Below, in pieces: positions 30,601 to 39,726 of a stretch of DNA of 64,000 bases. The notes below the pieces were generated by a model that searched no databases, was not told the DNA's origin, and saw nothing but the letters and a program-made list of their open reading frames with translations. Position 1 is the stretch's first letter; each line of letters begins with the position of its first letter. The position numbers and the translations under genes are program-made. Origin of the DNA: Willaertia magna (taxonomy: Eukaryota; Heterolobosea; Eutetramitea; Acrasida; Naegleriidae); NCBI GenBank assembly GCA_902984215.1, contig CADWAF010000943.1:1-64000 (forward strand), given 5' to 3'.

Positions 30601-31939
30601 TCAAGCTCCAGAAGATTATATTTTCTGTTTCTCTGATAAGGAAAATGCAAATCAATTTTGGCTTATGGTTTTCTTAGAAGTTGTTACAAGTTTCCATCGT
30701 GATTCACATCAATTCACCATTGATAAGGTAGTTTACAATACATTAATTGAACTCTATCTACACTTTTGGAATAAAAAGGAAGGACCAAGACAAGATGACG
30801 ATGATTTAGCGAATCACAAAACACCTGCTAAACCATACTATATAGTTGAAGATTTGGAAGATAATATTTCTTCCCCTTCACCTATTTTGACGCCAACTAC
30901 TCCAAATGCAAACACTAGTAATACACCACAAATAGTTGAAAATTCACTTTATGGACCAAAGATTGATGGTTCAGATGAATATTATAGAATTTATCCTGTA
31001 CATTACGCTGATATAACTACACCTTATCGTTTAAAGATTATGGATATTTTACAACAACGTTCCTTTGGAGATGAAAGTAAACCTAAATATGATCGTGAGC
31101 ATGCCTTAGTATTAGTTCAAAGCAGTAAATTTAGAGAAGGTATTCTTTATCTATATCAAGTACTTGGTTTACATTATGATATAATTCAATATCATATGGA
31201 TAAAGAAGGAGTAGATCCAGATAGAAAATTCCAAGATATCCTTGCAAGATGTAGAGAAAAGGAATGTAGAGATGATAGAAATGTTTGGATTCAAGCATTG
31301 TCTTATTATGCTAAAGGGCCTGGTTCAGAAGAACCTAATACTGAAAAGTATTTGACAACTCTTTTAGATGATATTAAAGATAATAATGTAGTTCCTCCAT
31401 TGTTAGTTGTCGATATTTTATCACAAAATAGTAGAATTAAATTATCAACAATTAAACAATATCTTCAAAACAAACTTAAATCAGAACAAGATAGTACAAA
31501 AGATCAAACAACTACCATTAAGGAATTACAAAAAGAAACTCAAAAATTACAAACAGAAATTGAAGAATTAAGAACTAGTGCTAAGATTTTCCAATTGACT
31601 CAATGTAGTTTATGTAATTCTCAATTAGATTTACCAGCTGTACATTTTATGTGTATGCACTCTTATCATCAAAGATGTTTAGAAAAGGATGAATGTCCAA
31701 AATGTGCTGAAAAGAATAAGAGTTATTTAACAGAAATGGAGAATCTTAAGAGAGCTAAAGATACTGGTGGAAGATATGGTACATCTAAACAAGAACAACG
31801 TGATAACTTTTTCAAGAGATTGGCAACTAATGGTTTTGGTGTTGTTGCACGTGAATTTGGTACAGGATCAATTGGTCAAAATATTCAATCAGATCCAACA
31901 GATATGTTAGATATGGTTTCTTTTGATGATAAACTTTAA
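27647..31939 (+). CDS. VPS11: VPS11, HOPS/CORVET tethering complex subunit
   Basis: 1430 residues, no intron. The N-terminal third is a beta-propeller-like region (ISSIAASKNILFLSDDHG and similar blades) interrupted by Ser/Asn-rich inserts. Residues about 640-1250 are an alpha-solenoid with clathrin-repeat character (LELLIKKYQYKYAIELAKTI; KYGDYLFSQGRYQQAVRQYM), typical of PEP5/VPS11. A coiled coil follows, then a RING-H2 finger at about 1319-1358 (CSLCNSQL ... CMHSYHQRC ... CPKC). VPS11 tethers endosomes, lysosomes and vacuoles and works with Rab7-type GTPases; a Rab7 gene lies in this window at 60163. It is longer than animal VPS11 (about 940) because of low-complexity inserts. TCGGAA directly precedes the ATG. 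Confidence 0.93.
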   Translation: MSSNNQTSRTFSHHHKKQPFTNIFSFFDHSKLDWQKKSKVYYHPQINQVVTDKSSSKGSNTPNTSTTNVKGNPSSFQVFLSSITSTSSSFDSQRLEKTNISSIAASKNILFLSDDHGNIHTVDTHKKETSCFVGIFTKTCFCIRVVTPKKGNEFKGGIGTSSSSEDGQKVKSSYLIAIGTDYKWKGKGSSNNTNNNELEDDKSMEEFNQNPTSAINSNMIIEEVKIKVFEWKGAFKSSDLLTNPKTEILIPKYDKEDKLFNQIDNFEVSSDLKFLAIPRGKFVYLYNDVGKKVSGTSVLASSLLSGISGSGSSGGSSENYRSATIQALPSNSSITSLGFLSNPEKQGNWVLFATDKNDVYRWDLARSLSAGFVKIHFSSATLINPSSNSGVNSTSGNVGSDSNTISSNIGNSEPIEYGCTCVSTPFFAPSFLEHQDNKNQQKGLTNHSASAILESIGRYHSAFIVLRGDEIHAFKYNQQTYEITTQSTSSVNGNSTEKNGVLRLPSNVASRQTLKKKMFWYQNYLGLVRVEGGAFANQTNVKGNVVTNLYDLNNTYIAYDFRTQNLNAQPTPSQSQTSIDRNRKYTLLEVVPMYQQGVDTGTVFLIVRKEGPMGKETGSENQIYQLKEKPPQSKLELLIKKYQYKYAIELAKTIQQLDYDAFNSETRRKYGDYLFSQGRYQQAVRQYMQTIPLVEPSYVIRKFLDSQKNAYLIQYLLKLHMEKKNNKDHTTLLLNCFMRLDDHSEEQIQLMTNVGTSGITTSKTSNMLDDLNPLDTVEDDEELETDQTMSRFMELVDQRDKLRILEEFIHPRNCKLLNYDVETAIRVLRENGYRDEALKLAETNAPLINNPEKQRILNDWVIKIYIEDFAKWNEDNRLPEYKLNYKKALRHIESLDLEQAKDFMHKYGKKLVSNLPERGTNLLIRLCTQYRSIPVKKQKNQNEIVDNIDDKRRTFITQSACEELQLDDKELSRCAVNHHSGTNFDQAPEDYIFCFSDKENANQFWLMVFLEVVTSFHRDSHQFTIDKVVYNTLIELYLHFWNKKEGPRQDDDDLANHKTPAKPYYIVEDLEDNISSPSPILTPTTPNANTSNTPQIVENSLYGPKIDGSDEYYRIYPVHYADITTPYRLKIMDILQQRSFGDESKPKYDREHALVLVQSSKFREGILYLYQVLGLHYDIIQYHMDKEGVDPDRKFQDILARCREKECRDDRNVWIQALSYYAKGPGSEEPNTEKYLTTLLDDIKDNNVVPPLLVVDILSQNSRIKLSTIKQYLQNKLKSEQDSTKDQTTTIKELQKETQKLQTEIEELRTSAKIFQLTQCSLCNSQLDLPAVHFMCMHSYHQRCLEKDECPKCAEKNKSYLTEMENLKRAKDTGGRYGTSKQEQRDNFFKRLATNGFGVVAREFGTGSIGQNIQSDPTDMLDMVSFDDKL

Positions 31940-32241
31940 AATGTAAAATAAACAAACTGTTATTTCAATTAACATTGTAATACAACAGTACTTTTCTTTC
32001 AATTCACTCTGTTGGGCTGAAATTGTCGCATGTATGAAGCGAAATTTTGGCGGTAAAAAATGACGTTTGATGATGAGTACAAAGCAATGAGTTCCGATAT
32101 AAAAACTCAAAACGAAGAAGATGAAACGCTGCGTTTCTGTAGAATTGCAAATGGTGTTCCTAAAGTTTTCACTAGTTTCTACAAAGTATAAAAGCAAGGT
32201 TGTTATGTGTCTGGTCAAAGAAACCAATACAGACTCAAAAA
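31940..32241 (+). other. Intergenic region with a 43-codon small ORF
   Basis: In this 302-bp gap an ATG at 32060 in the usual A-rich context opens a 43-residue frame ending TAA at 32189-32191 (MTFDDEYKAMSSDI...). It ends 50 bp before the next gene's ATG, so it is either a uORF or a tiny gene. No family was recognised. The rest is AT-rich flank. Confidence 0.35.
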
Positions 32242-35200
32242 ATGTTTAAAACGAGTATTATATTTAATATACTTGTAATTTGTGTTGTCACATTAGTGAT
32301 TAACAGTTTTTATGGAGTAAATGCATCTGTTATTGATTGGTCTACCTTAACTGCTGATCAATTAAACAATGTTACCCTTGAAGAGTTTACCTTTGTCACA
32401 GCTGAAAATATTTCTGTCATTCCAAGTTCAGCTTGTTCTGGATTTAAAGCTCAACAAATTGCTTCAATTTCTGACCTTGCATGTAGTGGATTTAAAAGTG
32501 ATTGTTTTAAGAATATTCCCCCAACCAGTTATTCAGGTTTTAAACCAAATTGTGTTTCTAATTGGACTGTCACTGAAATGAATGGTATTGTGAGTGAATT
32601 TATGATTAGCAACTTGGCAGCGGAGGTTTTTACTGTAATGACTAAAAATCATACAGTAAATTTAGTTGCAAGTGCTTGTAGAGGAATTGATGTTCAAAAG
32701 ATTAGTTTAATACAAAGTACTGGTTGTGGAGGTTTTTCTAAGGAATGTGTATCAAACATTCCAGTTGATGCTTTTAAAGGAATTACTGGAACAAATTGCT
32801 TTTTTACACCAAGTGGTATTTCTGGATTGTCAAAATATCAAATAGCCAATATTGTAAGAACTAATTTTGAAAAATGGACAAAGGAAATGATTGCAGCACT
32901 TGAAGGTGAGGTTTGTCAAGGAATTACTTCATCACAAATGAATGATTTGCGTGAATATTCTCCAAATAATGTTTGCATTGGTTTTACTAGTTCATGTATA
33001 ATGAATATCCCAGTTGATTCATTTACAGCAGTTAATCCTGGATGTATTAATAATCTTAATTTAACAGCAATTAGTGCAGCACAACTTAAAGTACTTCCAA
33101 GTGTTTCTTTTCCTTGGTTATATGACAGTACTATTAGGAAATTAAATGGAGATGTATGTTCTGGATTAACTAGTGCCCAAATTGGTCAACTCACAACTCA
33201 ATGTGTTGGATTTTCTAAAGAATGCGTTATATATATTCCTTCCACTAGTTTTACTGGTATTTCTGATAGTTGTTTTTTCACAACTGATGCCATTTATGGT
33301 TTGAACAAAGACCAGTTAAATAATATACCAAGAAATAACTTTGCAAAATGGACTAAAGAAATGATTGCATCTATTCCAGCTGATGCTTGTAAAGGAATTA
33401 CCTCCTCTCAAATGAATGATTTACGTGAATATTCTCCAAATAATGTCTGTATTGGCTTTACTGGTTCCTGCATTGCAAACATTCCAGTTGATTCATTTAC
33501 AGCAGTCAATCCTGGATGTATTAATAACCTTAATTTAACAGCAGTTAGTGCAGCACAACTTAAGGTACTTCCAAGTGTTTCTTTCCCTTGGTTATATGAC
33601 AGTACTATTAGGAAATTAAATGGAGATGTATGTTCTGGTATTACCAAAGATCAGATTGCACAACTCACAACTCAATGCAGTGCATTTACCAAAGATTGTT
33701 TATCATATATTCCAAAAGAAAGTTTACCAGGTTTAACTGATACTTGTGTTTTCTCTACTAGTGCTATTCCAGGTTTAAATAAGGATCAAATTAATAGTAT
33801 TAGTAGAACAATATTTGCAAAATGGACAAAAAGTATGATGGCAGCAATAAGCAGTGATGCTTGTCAAGGAATTACAATCCACCAAATGAATGATTTATAC
33901 GGAGCTGCTGGTGACGCTTGTGCTGGATTTACACCATCATGTATTGCTAATATTCCAACAAATTCTTTCTCAGCCCTAAATCCTGGTTGTATTAATAACA
34001 TTAATCTTACAGCTGTTAGCGCCAATCAATTTGCAGTCATTCCTTATAATTCTTTGCAATACGTCACACAAGGAACTTTACAAAAATTAAGGGGAAGCAC
34101 ATGTTCAGGTATTACTGGTAATCAACTTGGTATTCTTACAACACAATGTGCTGATTTTACAAGTGATTGTTTATCATATATTCCAAACGATAGTTTTAGA
34201 AGCATAGCTTCAACAAGTACTTGTTTCTTCTCTATTAACGCAATTCCTGGATTAAGAAAAGAACAAATCACTAATATTAACAGAGCTAACTTTGCAAAAT
34301 GGAACAAGAATATGATGGCCGCAATAAGTGGTGAAACTTGTCAAGGAATTACAATCCACCAAATGAACGATTTATACGGAACTGCTGGTGATGCTTGTGC
34401 TGGATTTACTCCATCATGTATTGCTAATATTCCAACAAATTCTTTCTCAGCCCTCAACCCTGGCTGTATTAATAATATTAACATGACTGCCGTAAGCTCA
34501 AACCAATTTACTGTCATTCCTTATGTTGCTTTCCCTTATGTTTATTCTGAAACAGTTGCAAAGTTAAGAGGAAATATTTGTTCTGGATTCACTAGAGATC
34601 AATTAGCTTCAATGTCATCTCAATGTGTCAATCTTAATGCTGATTGTATTAATTACGTCGCAACACCATCATTAGAAAGAATGTCTCCAAATTGCCTTAA
34701 AGTAATTACACAACAAAATATTTTAGGTTTTACAAAAGATCAACTTGTCTCTCTTACTTCGTTCACCCTTGGTGGTATTACTGCAAATCAATTAGTTACA
34801 TTATACAACAATCCAGCTTATAGCATTTCCAACTTGCTAAATGCTACACAAATTGAAACCGTAGATAGCAATGTGATTTTAACTTTTAAGAAAAGATTTG
34901 AAAGTGGATTATTAACTCCAAATAGAATTATTTTAAGTGATGAAATAGGATCTACATTAACTTGGTTACAATTAGCAGTTTCCACTAAATCATCAGTCTC
35001 ACAAATAATGAATAGTAATAGTATCATAACTGTAGCTTTTAACAAAACATTACAAGGATTAAGATCTGATCATCTCACAGTATTAGATAATGAAATATTT
35101 AAATATACAAATATTTATCAATTAGATAATTTATTAATTGACACTTTTAATGAAATTAATTCACAACAACTTTCTAACATTCCATTAATTGGATTCATCA

Positions 35201-35751
35201 CAAAAGACAAGGCATTATACAATACATTTAATGGTGTAAATCCAAATGCAATACCAGGAATCAATCAAACTCAATTAATAGCAATTATTCAAAATATTCC
35301 TTCAACTTTATGGACTTGTGAACAATTTAGAAATTTGACAGAACAACAAGTACAATGGTTTAAAGTAGAAAGTGTTGACACTTTTAACACAATTAGTCAA
35401 AGATGCAGTCAACCAGAACCACAACCAAGTCCAATTCCATCCGTTTCTCCAAAACCATCTTTATCTAATCCAGTTCCAAAACCTTCCAGTTTTAAACCAC
35501 AACCTACAGCTTCTTTAAAACCAGGTTCTTCTCCAAAGCCATCAACAAAACCCCAACCAACAACTTCCTTAAAACCTCATGTGTCAACAAGTAAAATTGG
35601 TAGTCCTAAACCATCAGCAAAACCTGCAATGTCGTCAAAAGCTATATCCAATCCTCCAAGAGGAAATCCAAGAGTTTCAGAAGGTAGTAGTTTATTAAGA
35701 TTTTCTTTATGGATGTTAATTATTTCTTTATTAATTTCTTTATTACTTTGA
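32242..35751 (+). CDS. Cys-rich tandem-repeat surface protein, probably GPI-anchored
   Basis: The first ATG is at 32242; an earlier open stretch begins with TTG. The product is 1169 residues. A signal peptide (MFKTSIIFNILVICVVTLVI) precedes about four units of 158-159 residues, each built from shorter motifs such as CSGIT-x2-Q, IP-x2-SF and NPGCINNLNLTAVSA with regularly spaced Cys pairs. After the repeats comes a less regular region, then a Ser/Pro/Lys stalk (35410-35660) and a hydrophobic C-terminus after a small-residue site, as in GPI-anchored proteins. No enzyme motif is seen. It is probably an adhesive or protective surface coat protein. No intron was seen. Confidence 0.82.
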   Translation: MFKTSIIFNILVICVVTLVINSFYGVNASVIDWSTLTADQLNNVTLEEFTFVTAENISVIPSSACSGFKAQQIASISDLACSGFKSDCFKNIPPTSYSGFKPNCVSNWTVTEMNGIVSEFMISNLAAEVFTVMTKNHTVNLVASACRGIDVQKISLIQSTGCGGFSKECVSNIPVDAFKGITGTNCFFTPSGISGLSKYQIANIVRTNFEKWTKEMIAALEGEVCQGITSSQMNDLREYSPNNVCIGFTSSCIMNIPVDSFTAVNPGCINNLNLTAISAAQLKVLPSVSFPWLYDSTIRKLNGDVCSGLTSAQIGQLTTQCVGFSKECVIYIPSTSFTGISDSCFFTTDAIYGLNKDQLNNIPRNNFAKWTKEMIASIPADACKGITSSQMNDLREYSPNNVCIGFTGSCIANIPVDSFTAVNPGCINNLNLTAVSAAQLKVLPSVSFPWLYDSTIRKLNGDVCSGITKDQIAQLTTQCSAFTKDCLSYIPKESLPGLTDTCVFSTSAIPGLNKDQINSISRTIFAKWTKSMMAAISSDACQGITIHQMNDLYGAAGDACAGFTPSCIANIPTNSFSALNPGCINNINLTAVSANQFAVIPYNSLQYVTQGTLQKLRGSTCSGITGNQLGILTTQCADFTSDCLSYIPNDSFRSIASTSTCFFSINAIPGLRKEQITNINRANFAKWNKNMMAAISGETCQGITIHQMNDLYGTAGDACAGFTPSCIANIPTNSFSALNPGCINNINMTAVSSNQFTVIPYVAFPYVYSETVAKLRGNICSGFTRDQLASMSSQCVNLNADCINYVATPSLERMSPNCLKVITQQNILGFTKDQLVSLTSFTLGGITANQLVTLYNNPAYSISNLLNATQIETVDSNVILTFKKRFESGLLTPNRIILSDEIGSTLTWLQLAVSTKSSVSQIMNSNSIITVAFNKTLQGLRSDHLTVLDNEIFKYTNIYQLDNLLIDTFNEINSQQLSNIPLIGFITKDKALYNTFNGVNPNAIPGINQTQLIAIIQNIPSTLWTCEQFRNLTEQQVQWFKVESVDTFNTISQRCSQPEPQPSPIPSVSPKPSLSNPVPKPSSFKPQPTASLKPGSSPKPSTKPQPTTSLKPHVSTSKIGSPKPSAKPAMSSKAISNPPRGNPRVSEGSSLLRFSLWMLIISLLISLLL
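32460..34680 (+). repeat. Four coding tandem repeat units of about 474-477 bp
   Basis: Equivalent ATGAA(T/C)GA(T) landmarks fall at 32938, 33412, 33886 and 34363, so the period is 474-477 bp. Units 1 and 2 are nearly identical over about 230 bp (32938-33163 against 33412-33637), as are units 3 and 4 around 33870-34010 and 34345-34490. The pairing suggests duplication of a two-unit block, or recent gene conversion within pairs. Confidence 0.85.
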
Positions 35752-36425
35752 TTATTGTAAATAAAAAAGATAAATTGAAAAAATAAAATTGCAGTTTTAT
35801 TTCGAATTTGTTAACTTTACACAATGCAAAGTACTTTCCAGTTTTGTGTTTGCTTCACAAGAAACAGTTAAAGCATCAGCTTAAATTAGTCAACTATTGT
35901 TTGTTGTTTTCCAATTCTTCGAAACTTAACAACCGCTCGTCATAAATAAAACATCTGCAGCACAAGATTGCTGTAAAAGTTAAGGTAAATAAAACTAATT
36001 CTAAAACCACCATTGTTTTGTTGCGACAACTTTTTTAAAAGTTAAAAATCAGCTCCTAGTTAAAGCACTTTTTTTGAATATAATTATGCAGCGAACCATT
36101 ATCTTAGTTGCCTTTAAAGTTCATCAGTTTTATTCGTGTTATTCGATCTGTGACTTTTTTTCTTCAAAAGTCGATGTGTTGAATTCAAAAGTTCAGGTTT
36201 AATTGCGAAACTGGTTAAAAAGAAGTGAAACGTTATCTTAAACGCATTCTAGTGTACTAAGGAAACTTCTAGGGAAACTTCTAAAAAAGTGTTTGTTCAT
36301 TTGCACCACGCAGCCAACTTGGATTGAATTATTTTTTGTAACTTGGTTGTTGTTGATGTGTTATACATCGTAAATTTTACTGTAGATAAATGTTGTGTAC
36401 AAAGTTCGATTAAGAATACATGTGA
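35752..36425. other. Unusually long gap between convergent genes
   Basis: Both flanking genes end here, so no promoter is expected in this 674-bp region, yet it is one of the longest gaps in the window. It has a TGTAAATAA element soon after 35751 and two perfect GAAnnTTC units at 36262-36269 and 36274-36281, an arrangement like a heat-shock element. A 39-codon ORF (ATG at 36087) is unconvincing. An unrecognised RNA gene is possible but cannot be shown. Confidence 0.45.
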
Positions 36426-37937
36426 TTAGAAAATAGATATTTGTTGACCTTCTTGTTGTAAACTAACAGCAAAATACCAATCCTTACTTTCATCAACTTC
36501 TTCAATAATATTCTCTTCTGGAATAATAATTGCCTCTCCATCGTTCTTTACAACAAACCACTTATTCTTTTTAATATATAATGTTAAAGTATCTCCTTCA
36601 TTCCACAAAAATAAAGAAGAAGAAGAAGCAGATTCATCTATTTTGTTTTGTGGCACATTTGAATGTATCTTTCCTTGACAAACTCTAGTTCCCCTTCTAA
36701 ATTGATTTTCCTTTAAGAAATAACTAAAAGAATGATTATCTTGTGAAGAGTGACCAACAAATTGATTAGAAATTTGTAGAATATTAACTTCTTCATCTAA
36801 CCCAATACATCCAATAAATATATACAAACTAGATAAAGATTCTAACTTTATGGATAGCTTATTCTTTTCTTTAAATAAAATTTGATTTTTTGTAATGCAT
36901 GTGGCCCATCCTTCAACTTTCATTGAAATGGTTTTACAATCACTAGAAAGTAATACTTTTTCTTGTTTTATAAATCTTTTATCAAATGTATTAAATAATT
37001 TAGTTAATTCTTCATTCTTTTCTTTATATTTTAAAATTATGTGATTTAATAAGAAGTGATAATTTTCAAAGTATTTTGAAGTGTTGTCACTGTCATTAAC
37101 TTTTGGTATTAAAGGTAATTTAAATTGAATGGATATTCCTAACTTAACAGATTCATAACTTAAATGAAGGAAGATTAATTGGTTTAGAGGTGGGATGTAA
37201 TTATTTCTTTGATTTTCAACACTAATCCTTGATTCATTCAAGTCAAAATTATCTTCGTCTGATATGACCTGACATATGTCAATATCTTTTTCTGTTGAAA
37301 TTTTTTGATTTGATAAAACAATTTTAAAGTCCATCTTTTCTCCTTTATTTTCTTCAAAATTAGCTTCTTCGGCTATAGAATTTCTAATAAAGTGAAATAA
37401 ATGTTTGACATTTAAAAACTGAAATCCATGCGCTCCAGGTTGACTAGATATCACATTTTTTAATTGATCATTTGTCAATGTTAATTTCCACTCACTGTGA
37501 CAAAGTGCTTCATTATTACATTCCAATTGACTAACTGAAAAAGGAAAGAACGATAAATGAATTTCCTTTTCATCACTTAATAATATTAATTTTCCATTTA
37601 ACGATCGATTTCCAAAAACATCAAAAGAAGAACTATTCTCATTATTAAATTCTTTACTAACTTCATTTAATTGAAAAAACTTTAAATACTCTTCTAGAGT
37701 TTCTTGTTGGTGGTGATGTTTAGAAAATTGAATAATACTTCCATTGTGTAAAGCTTGTCTTCTTATAGTGCCACTTCTTTTATTGGGAGAAGTTGGTGAT
37801 GTATTAATGACAGTTTCATTCACTATAGTTGACATTGTTGGGTTTGTTGTAACAGTTTGTTCAGATTGAATCATATTTTCAGAAAAACCGTTATTGTTTT
37901 TTGATTTTGTTGTCACGTGTAATTTAAAGAAACTCAT
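36426..37937 (-). CDS. SPRY/B30.2-like C-terminal domain protein
   Basis: The first ATG is at 37937 (the frame extends to 38012 only through TTG), giving 503 residues. The N-terminal two thirds are Ser/Asn/Glu-rich without a known domain. The C-terminal approximately 170 residues read like a SPRY-type beta sandwich: LSSLYIFIGCIGLDEE, GTRVCQGKI, LWNEGDTLTLYIKKNKWFVV and, at the end, WYFAVSLQQEGQQISIF, matching the usual G-D-x-I/L ... W-F/V-x-V-x-L pattern. SPRY domains bind proteins. Nothing specific about partner or location is visible; no membrane segment. Family call tentative. Confidence 0.5.
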   Translation of the reverse strand: MSFFKLHVTTKSKNNNGFSENMIQSEQTVTTNPTMSTIVNETVINTSPTSPNKRSGTIRRQALHNGSIIQFSKHHHQQETLEEYLKFFQLNEVSKEFNNENSSSFDVFGNRSLNGKLILLSDEKEIHLSFFPFSVSQLECNNEALCHSEWKLTLTNDQLKNVISSQPGAHGFQFLNVKHLFHFIRNSIAEEANFEENKGEKMDFKIVLSNQKISTEKDIDICQVISDEDNFDLNESRISVENQRNNYIPPLNQLIFLHLSYESVKLGISIQFKLPLIPKVNDSDNTSKYFENYHFLLNHIILKYKEKNEELTKLFNTFDKRFIKQEKVLLSSDCKTISMKVEGWATCITKNQILFKEKNKLSIKLESLSSLYIFIGCIGLDEEVNILQISNQFVGHSSQDNHSFSYFLKENQFRRGTRVCQGKIHSNVPQNKIDESASSSSLFLWNEGDTLTLYIKKNKWFVVKNDGEAIIIPEENIIEEVDESKDWYFAVSLQQEGQQISIF

Positions 37938-38217
37938 TATTGTGTGAAAATCTGGTGGTAGTGATACTATTTGTTGTAATTTTTTTCTCTTTAAAACTTT
38001 GGAACAGGTCAACCAACTGGAAAGTGTGAAATGACACGATCAAATAGCCTTCCAAGATAATTAATAACTTTTTTGGGAAATGAATTTCAAAGGTTTTAAA
38101 ATTTTGGAAATTGGCGATGAGTATTTATTAACCCAATCCGAACAATACTTTGCATTAGTGATGTGAATATTTAAAATTTTTTAATTTTAAAATTCATTTT
38201 AAAGATTACAAAAAAAA

Positions 38218-39327
38218 ATGGATGAAAATGTCAGAAAGCAAATCACATCACTAATGCAAAGTATTGAAAAAGAACACAACATTAAAATTTTATACGTTTG
38301 TGAATCAGGTTCCAGAGCTATGAAAATACATGATCAATCTCCATTAAATTCAAGTGATTTCGATATACGTTTCTGTTACCTTCATCCTCTTCCTTTCTAC
38401 CTTCAAGTCGTTGAAGAACAACCAAGTGAGATCCGTAAGAAATTTAACATTAAAATTTTCCCGCCAATAAGAGAAAAAAATACTGACAAGGCCTTAAAGG
38501 AAGAGTTAAAGGAAGAAGGAAAAGAAGAAGAAGGTTTGGAAACGGAGGTTGATTTTGTTGGATATGAATATAGAAAGACATTGTTATTTACTAGAAAGTC
38601 TAATCCTACCGTTTTAGAATGGTTTTTACAAACAGATGTAGTTTATTATGTAATTGATAAAGAATGGTTGATTGAAATGAAGAATTTATGGATGAATTAT
38701 TATTTAAATAGAAAAACAATTGTTTATCACTATTTAAATACAGTAAAAGATAATTATACTAATTATTTAAGAAATAAAGATCAAGTAAATAGAAAGAAAT
38801 ATATTTATATTTTAAGATGTTTATTATGGATTGAATATATTAGATTGACTTATTGTGAATTTTGGATGAATAATGATAATGCTTTTCTTATAGATGAAGA
38901 CGTTATTATTCCACCTTTTGTTGTGGATGATTTATTAAGTCAAGTATTAGAAAAACAAAAGTTATGTTTAGAAAGAAGGAAGAATGATCATTTGAAAGAA
39001 AATTGTATATGTCTAAAACCTATTGAGGTAAAGGTTTTTGATAAACAAGAAGAAGCGTTAAAAGAATTTAATTTATTAATAGAAAGGAAAAAATCTTCTA
39101 GTGGTCAATGGGAGAAAGAACCTAGAATACCAGTGTTAGATGATTGGATTTTCTTTTTAAGACAAGAAGAAAAGTTATTTGCAGATAAAGTATTAGCGAA
39201 TGAAAAGAGAAAAATTGATCAATTAACAAAAGAACAAGAAACAGAATTACAAGCTCATTTAGATAAATTATTTTATGAAAAGGTAGTTCAATTTGATAGT
39301 TTACCTAGTGCTGTAATTAATGAGTAA
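38218..39327 (+). CDS. RlaP-like nucleotidyltransferase (COG3541/PF10127 type)
   Basis: 369 residues, no intron. The DNA polymerase-beta-type nucleotidyltransferase core is clear: ILYVCESGSRAMKIHDQSP followed by SSDFDIRFCYLHPLPFYL, i.e. G-S-x-n-D-x-D with two metal-binding Asp, then RKTLLFTRKSNPTVLEWFLQ and a helical segment with TIVYHYLNT. The ESGSRAxG...SDYDVRFIY...YL and K-x-NP-x-x-EW blocks are hallmarks of the mostly bacterial RNA-repair-associated family. The bacterial proteins are shorter (about 250); here an acidic Glu/Lys insert near residue 95 and a C-terminal helical extension are added. It may add nucleotides to RNA or modify a small substrate. Bacterial origin is inferred. The stop lies 4 bp from a convergent gene. 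Confidence 0.8.
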   Translation: MDENVRKQITSLMQSIEKEHNIKILYVCESGSRAMKIHDQSPLNSSDFDIRFCYLHPLPFYLQVVEEQPSEIRKKFNIKIFPPIREKNTDKALKEELKEEGKEEEGLETEVDFVGYEYRKTLLFTRKSNPTVLEWFLQTDVVYYVIDKEWLIEMKNLWMNYYLNRKTIVYHYLNTVKDNYTNYLRNKDQVNRKKYIYILRCLLWIEYIRLTYCEFWMNNDNAFLIDEDVIIPPFVVDDLLSQVLEKQKLCLERRKNDHLKENCICLKPIEVKVFDKQEEALKEFNLLIERKKSSSGQWEKEPRIPVLDDWIFFLRQEEKLFADKVLANEKRKIDQLTKEQETELQAHLDKLFYEKVVQFDSLPSAVINE

Positions 39328-39331
39328 AGGT

Positions 39332-39598
39332 TTATTTTTCTAATACATCAGAAACGTCTGTTGCTGGACGTCCAGTTTCTTTATCGCTGTCAGTTGCCTT
39401 AAACTTATCACCTTTATTTGATTCTTCACCTCCAAACGATTTTACTTGAGAATGAAATGGATTAATCACATCTTTTGATTCAGGTACAAATTGCTTTTGG
39501 TCATAAATACCTTCTTCAAGCTTATTTTCTTTCTTATCAGTGTTCATCTTTTGTTTTTCTTGTTGAAAGATAAACAAAGCTAAGAGGAATTTAAACAT
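39332..39598 (-). CDS. Small hypothetical protein
   Basis: The first ATG at 39598 gives 88 residues beginning with a short hydrophobic run (MFKFLLALFIF); the next ATG at 39547 would give a soluble 71-residue protein (MNTDKKENKLEEG...). The body is polar and charged, and the end reads FKATDSDKETGRPATDVSDVLE. No family was recognised. Its stop codon is 4 bp from the stop of the nucleotidyltransferase on the other strand. It sits in an A/T-rich leader context like true genes here. It could be a secreted or single-pass microprotein. Confidence 0.45.
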   Translation of the reverse strand: MFKFLLALFIFQQEKQKMNTDKKENKLEEGIYDQKQFVPESKDVINPFHSQVKSFGGEESNKGDKFKATDSDKETGRPATDVSDVLEK

Positions 39599-39726
39599 TT
39601 TCGAAATCAAAATATAGGATTAAGCTTAATTTATTCGTTGTCAATAAATATACAATTTACTAAAAAGTCAAAATAGATTACATTTTACAATAGCCTTAAC
39701 TGGAATTGTAAAGATTTTGTTGGCTC

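Noticed and set aside
31907..32227. 106-residue minus-strand ORF with hydrophobic stretches
   Set aside because: It starts on a non-ATG codon, overlaps the VPS11 end and the small ORF at 32060, and its hydrophobicity is what antisense of AT-rich leader DNA gives.
32460..34680. CRISPR-like or satellite array
   Set aside because: The repeats are coding, in frame and about 475 bp long, within a secreted protein.
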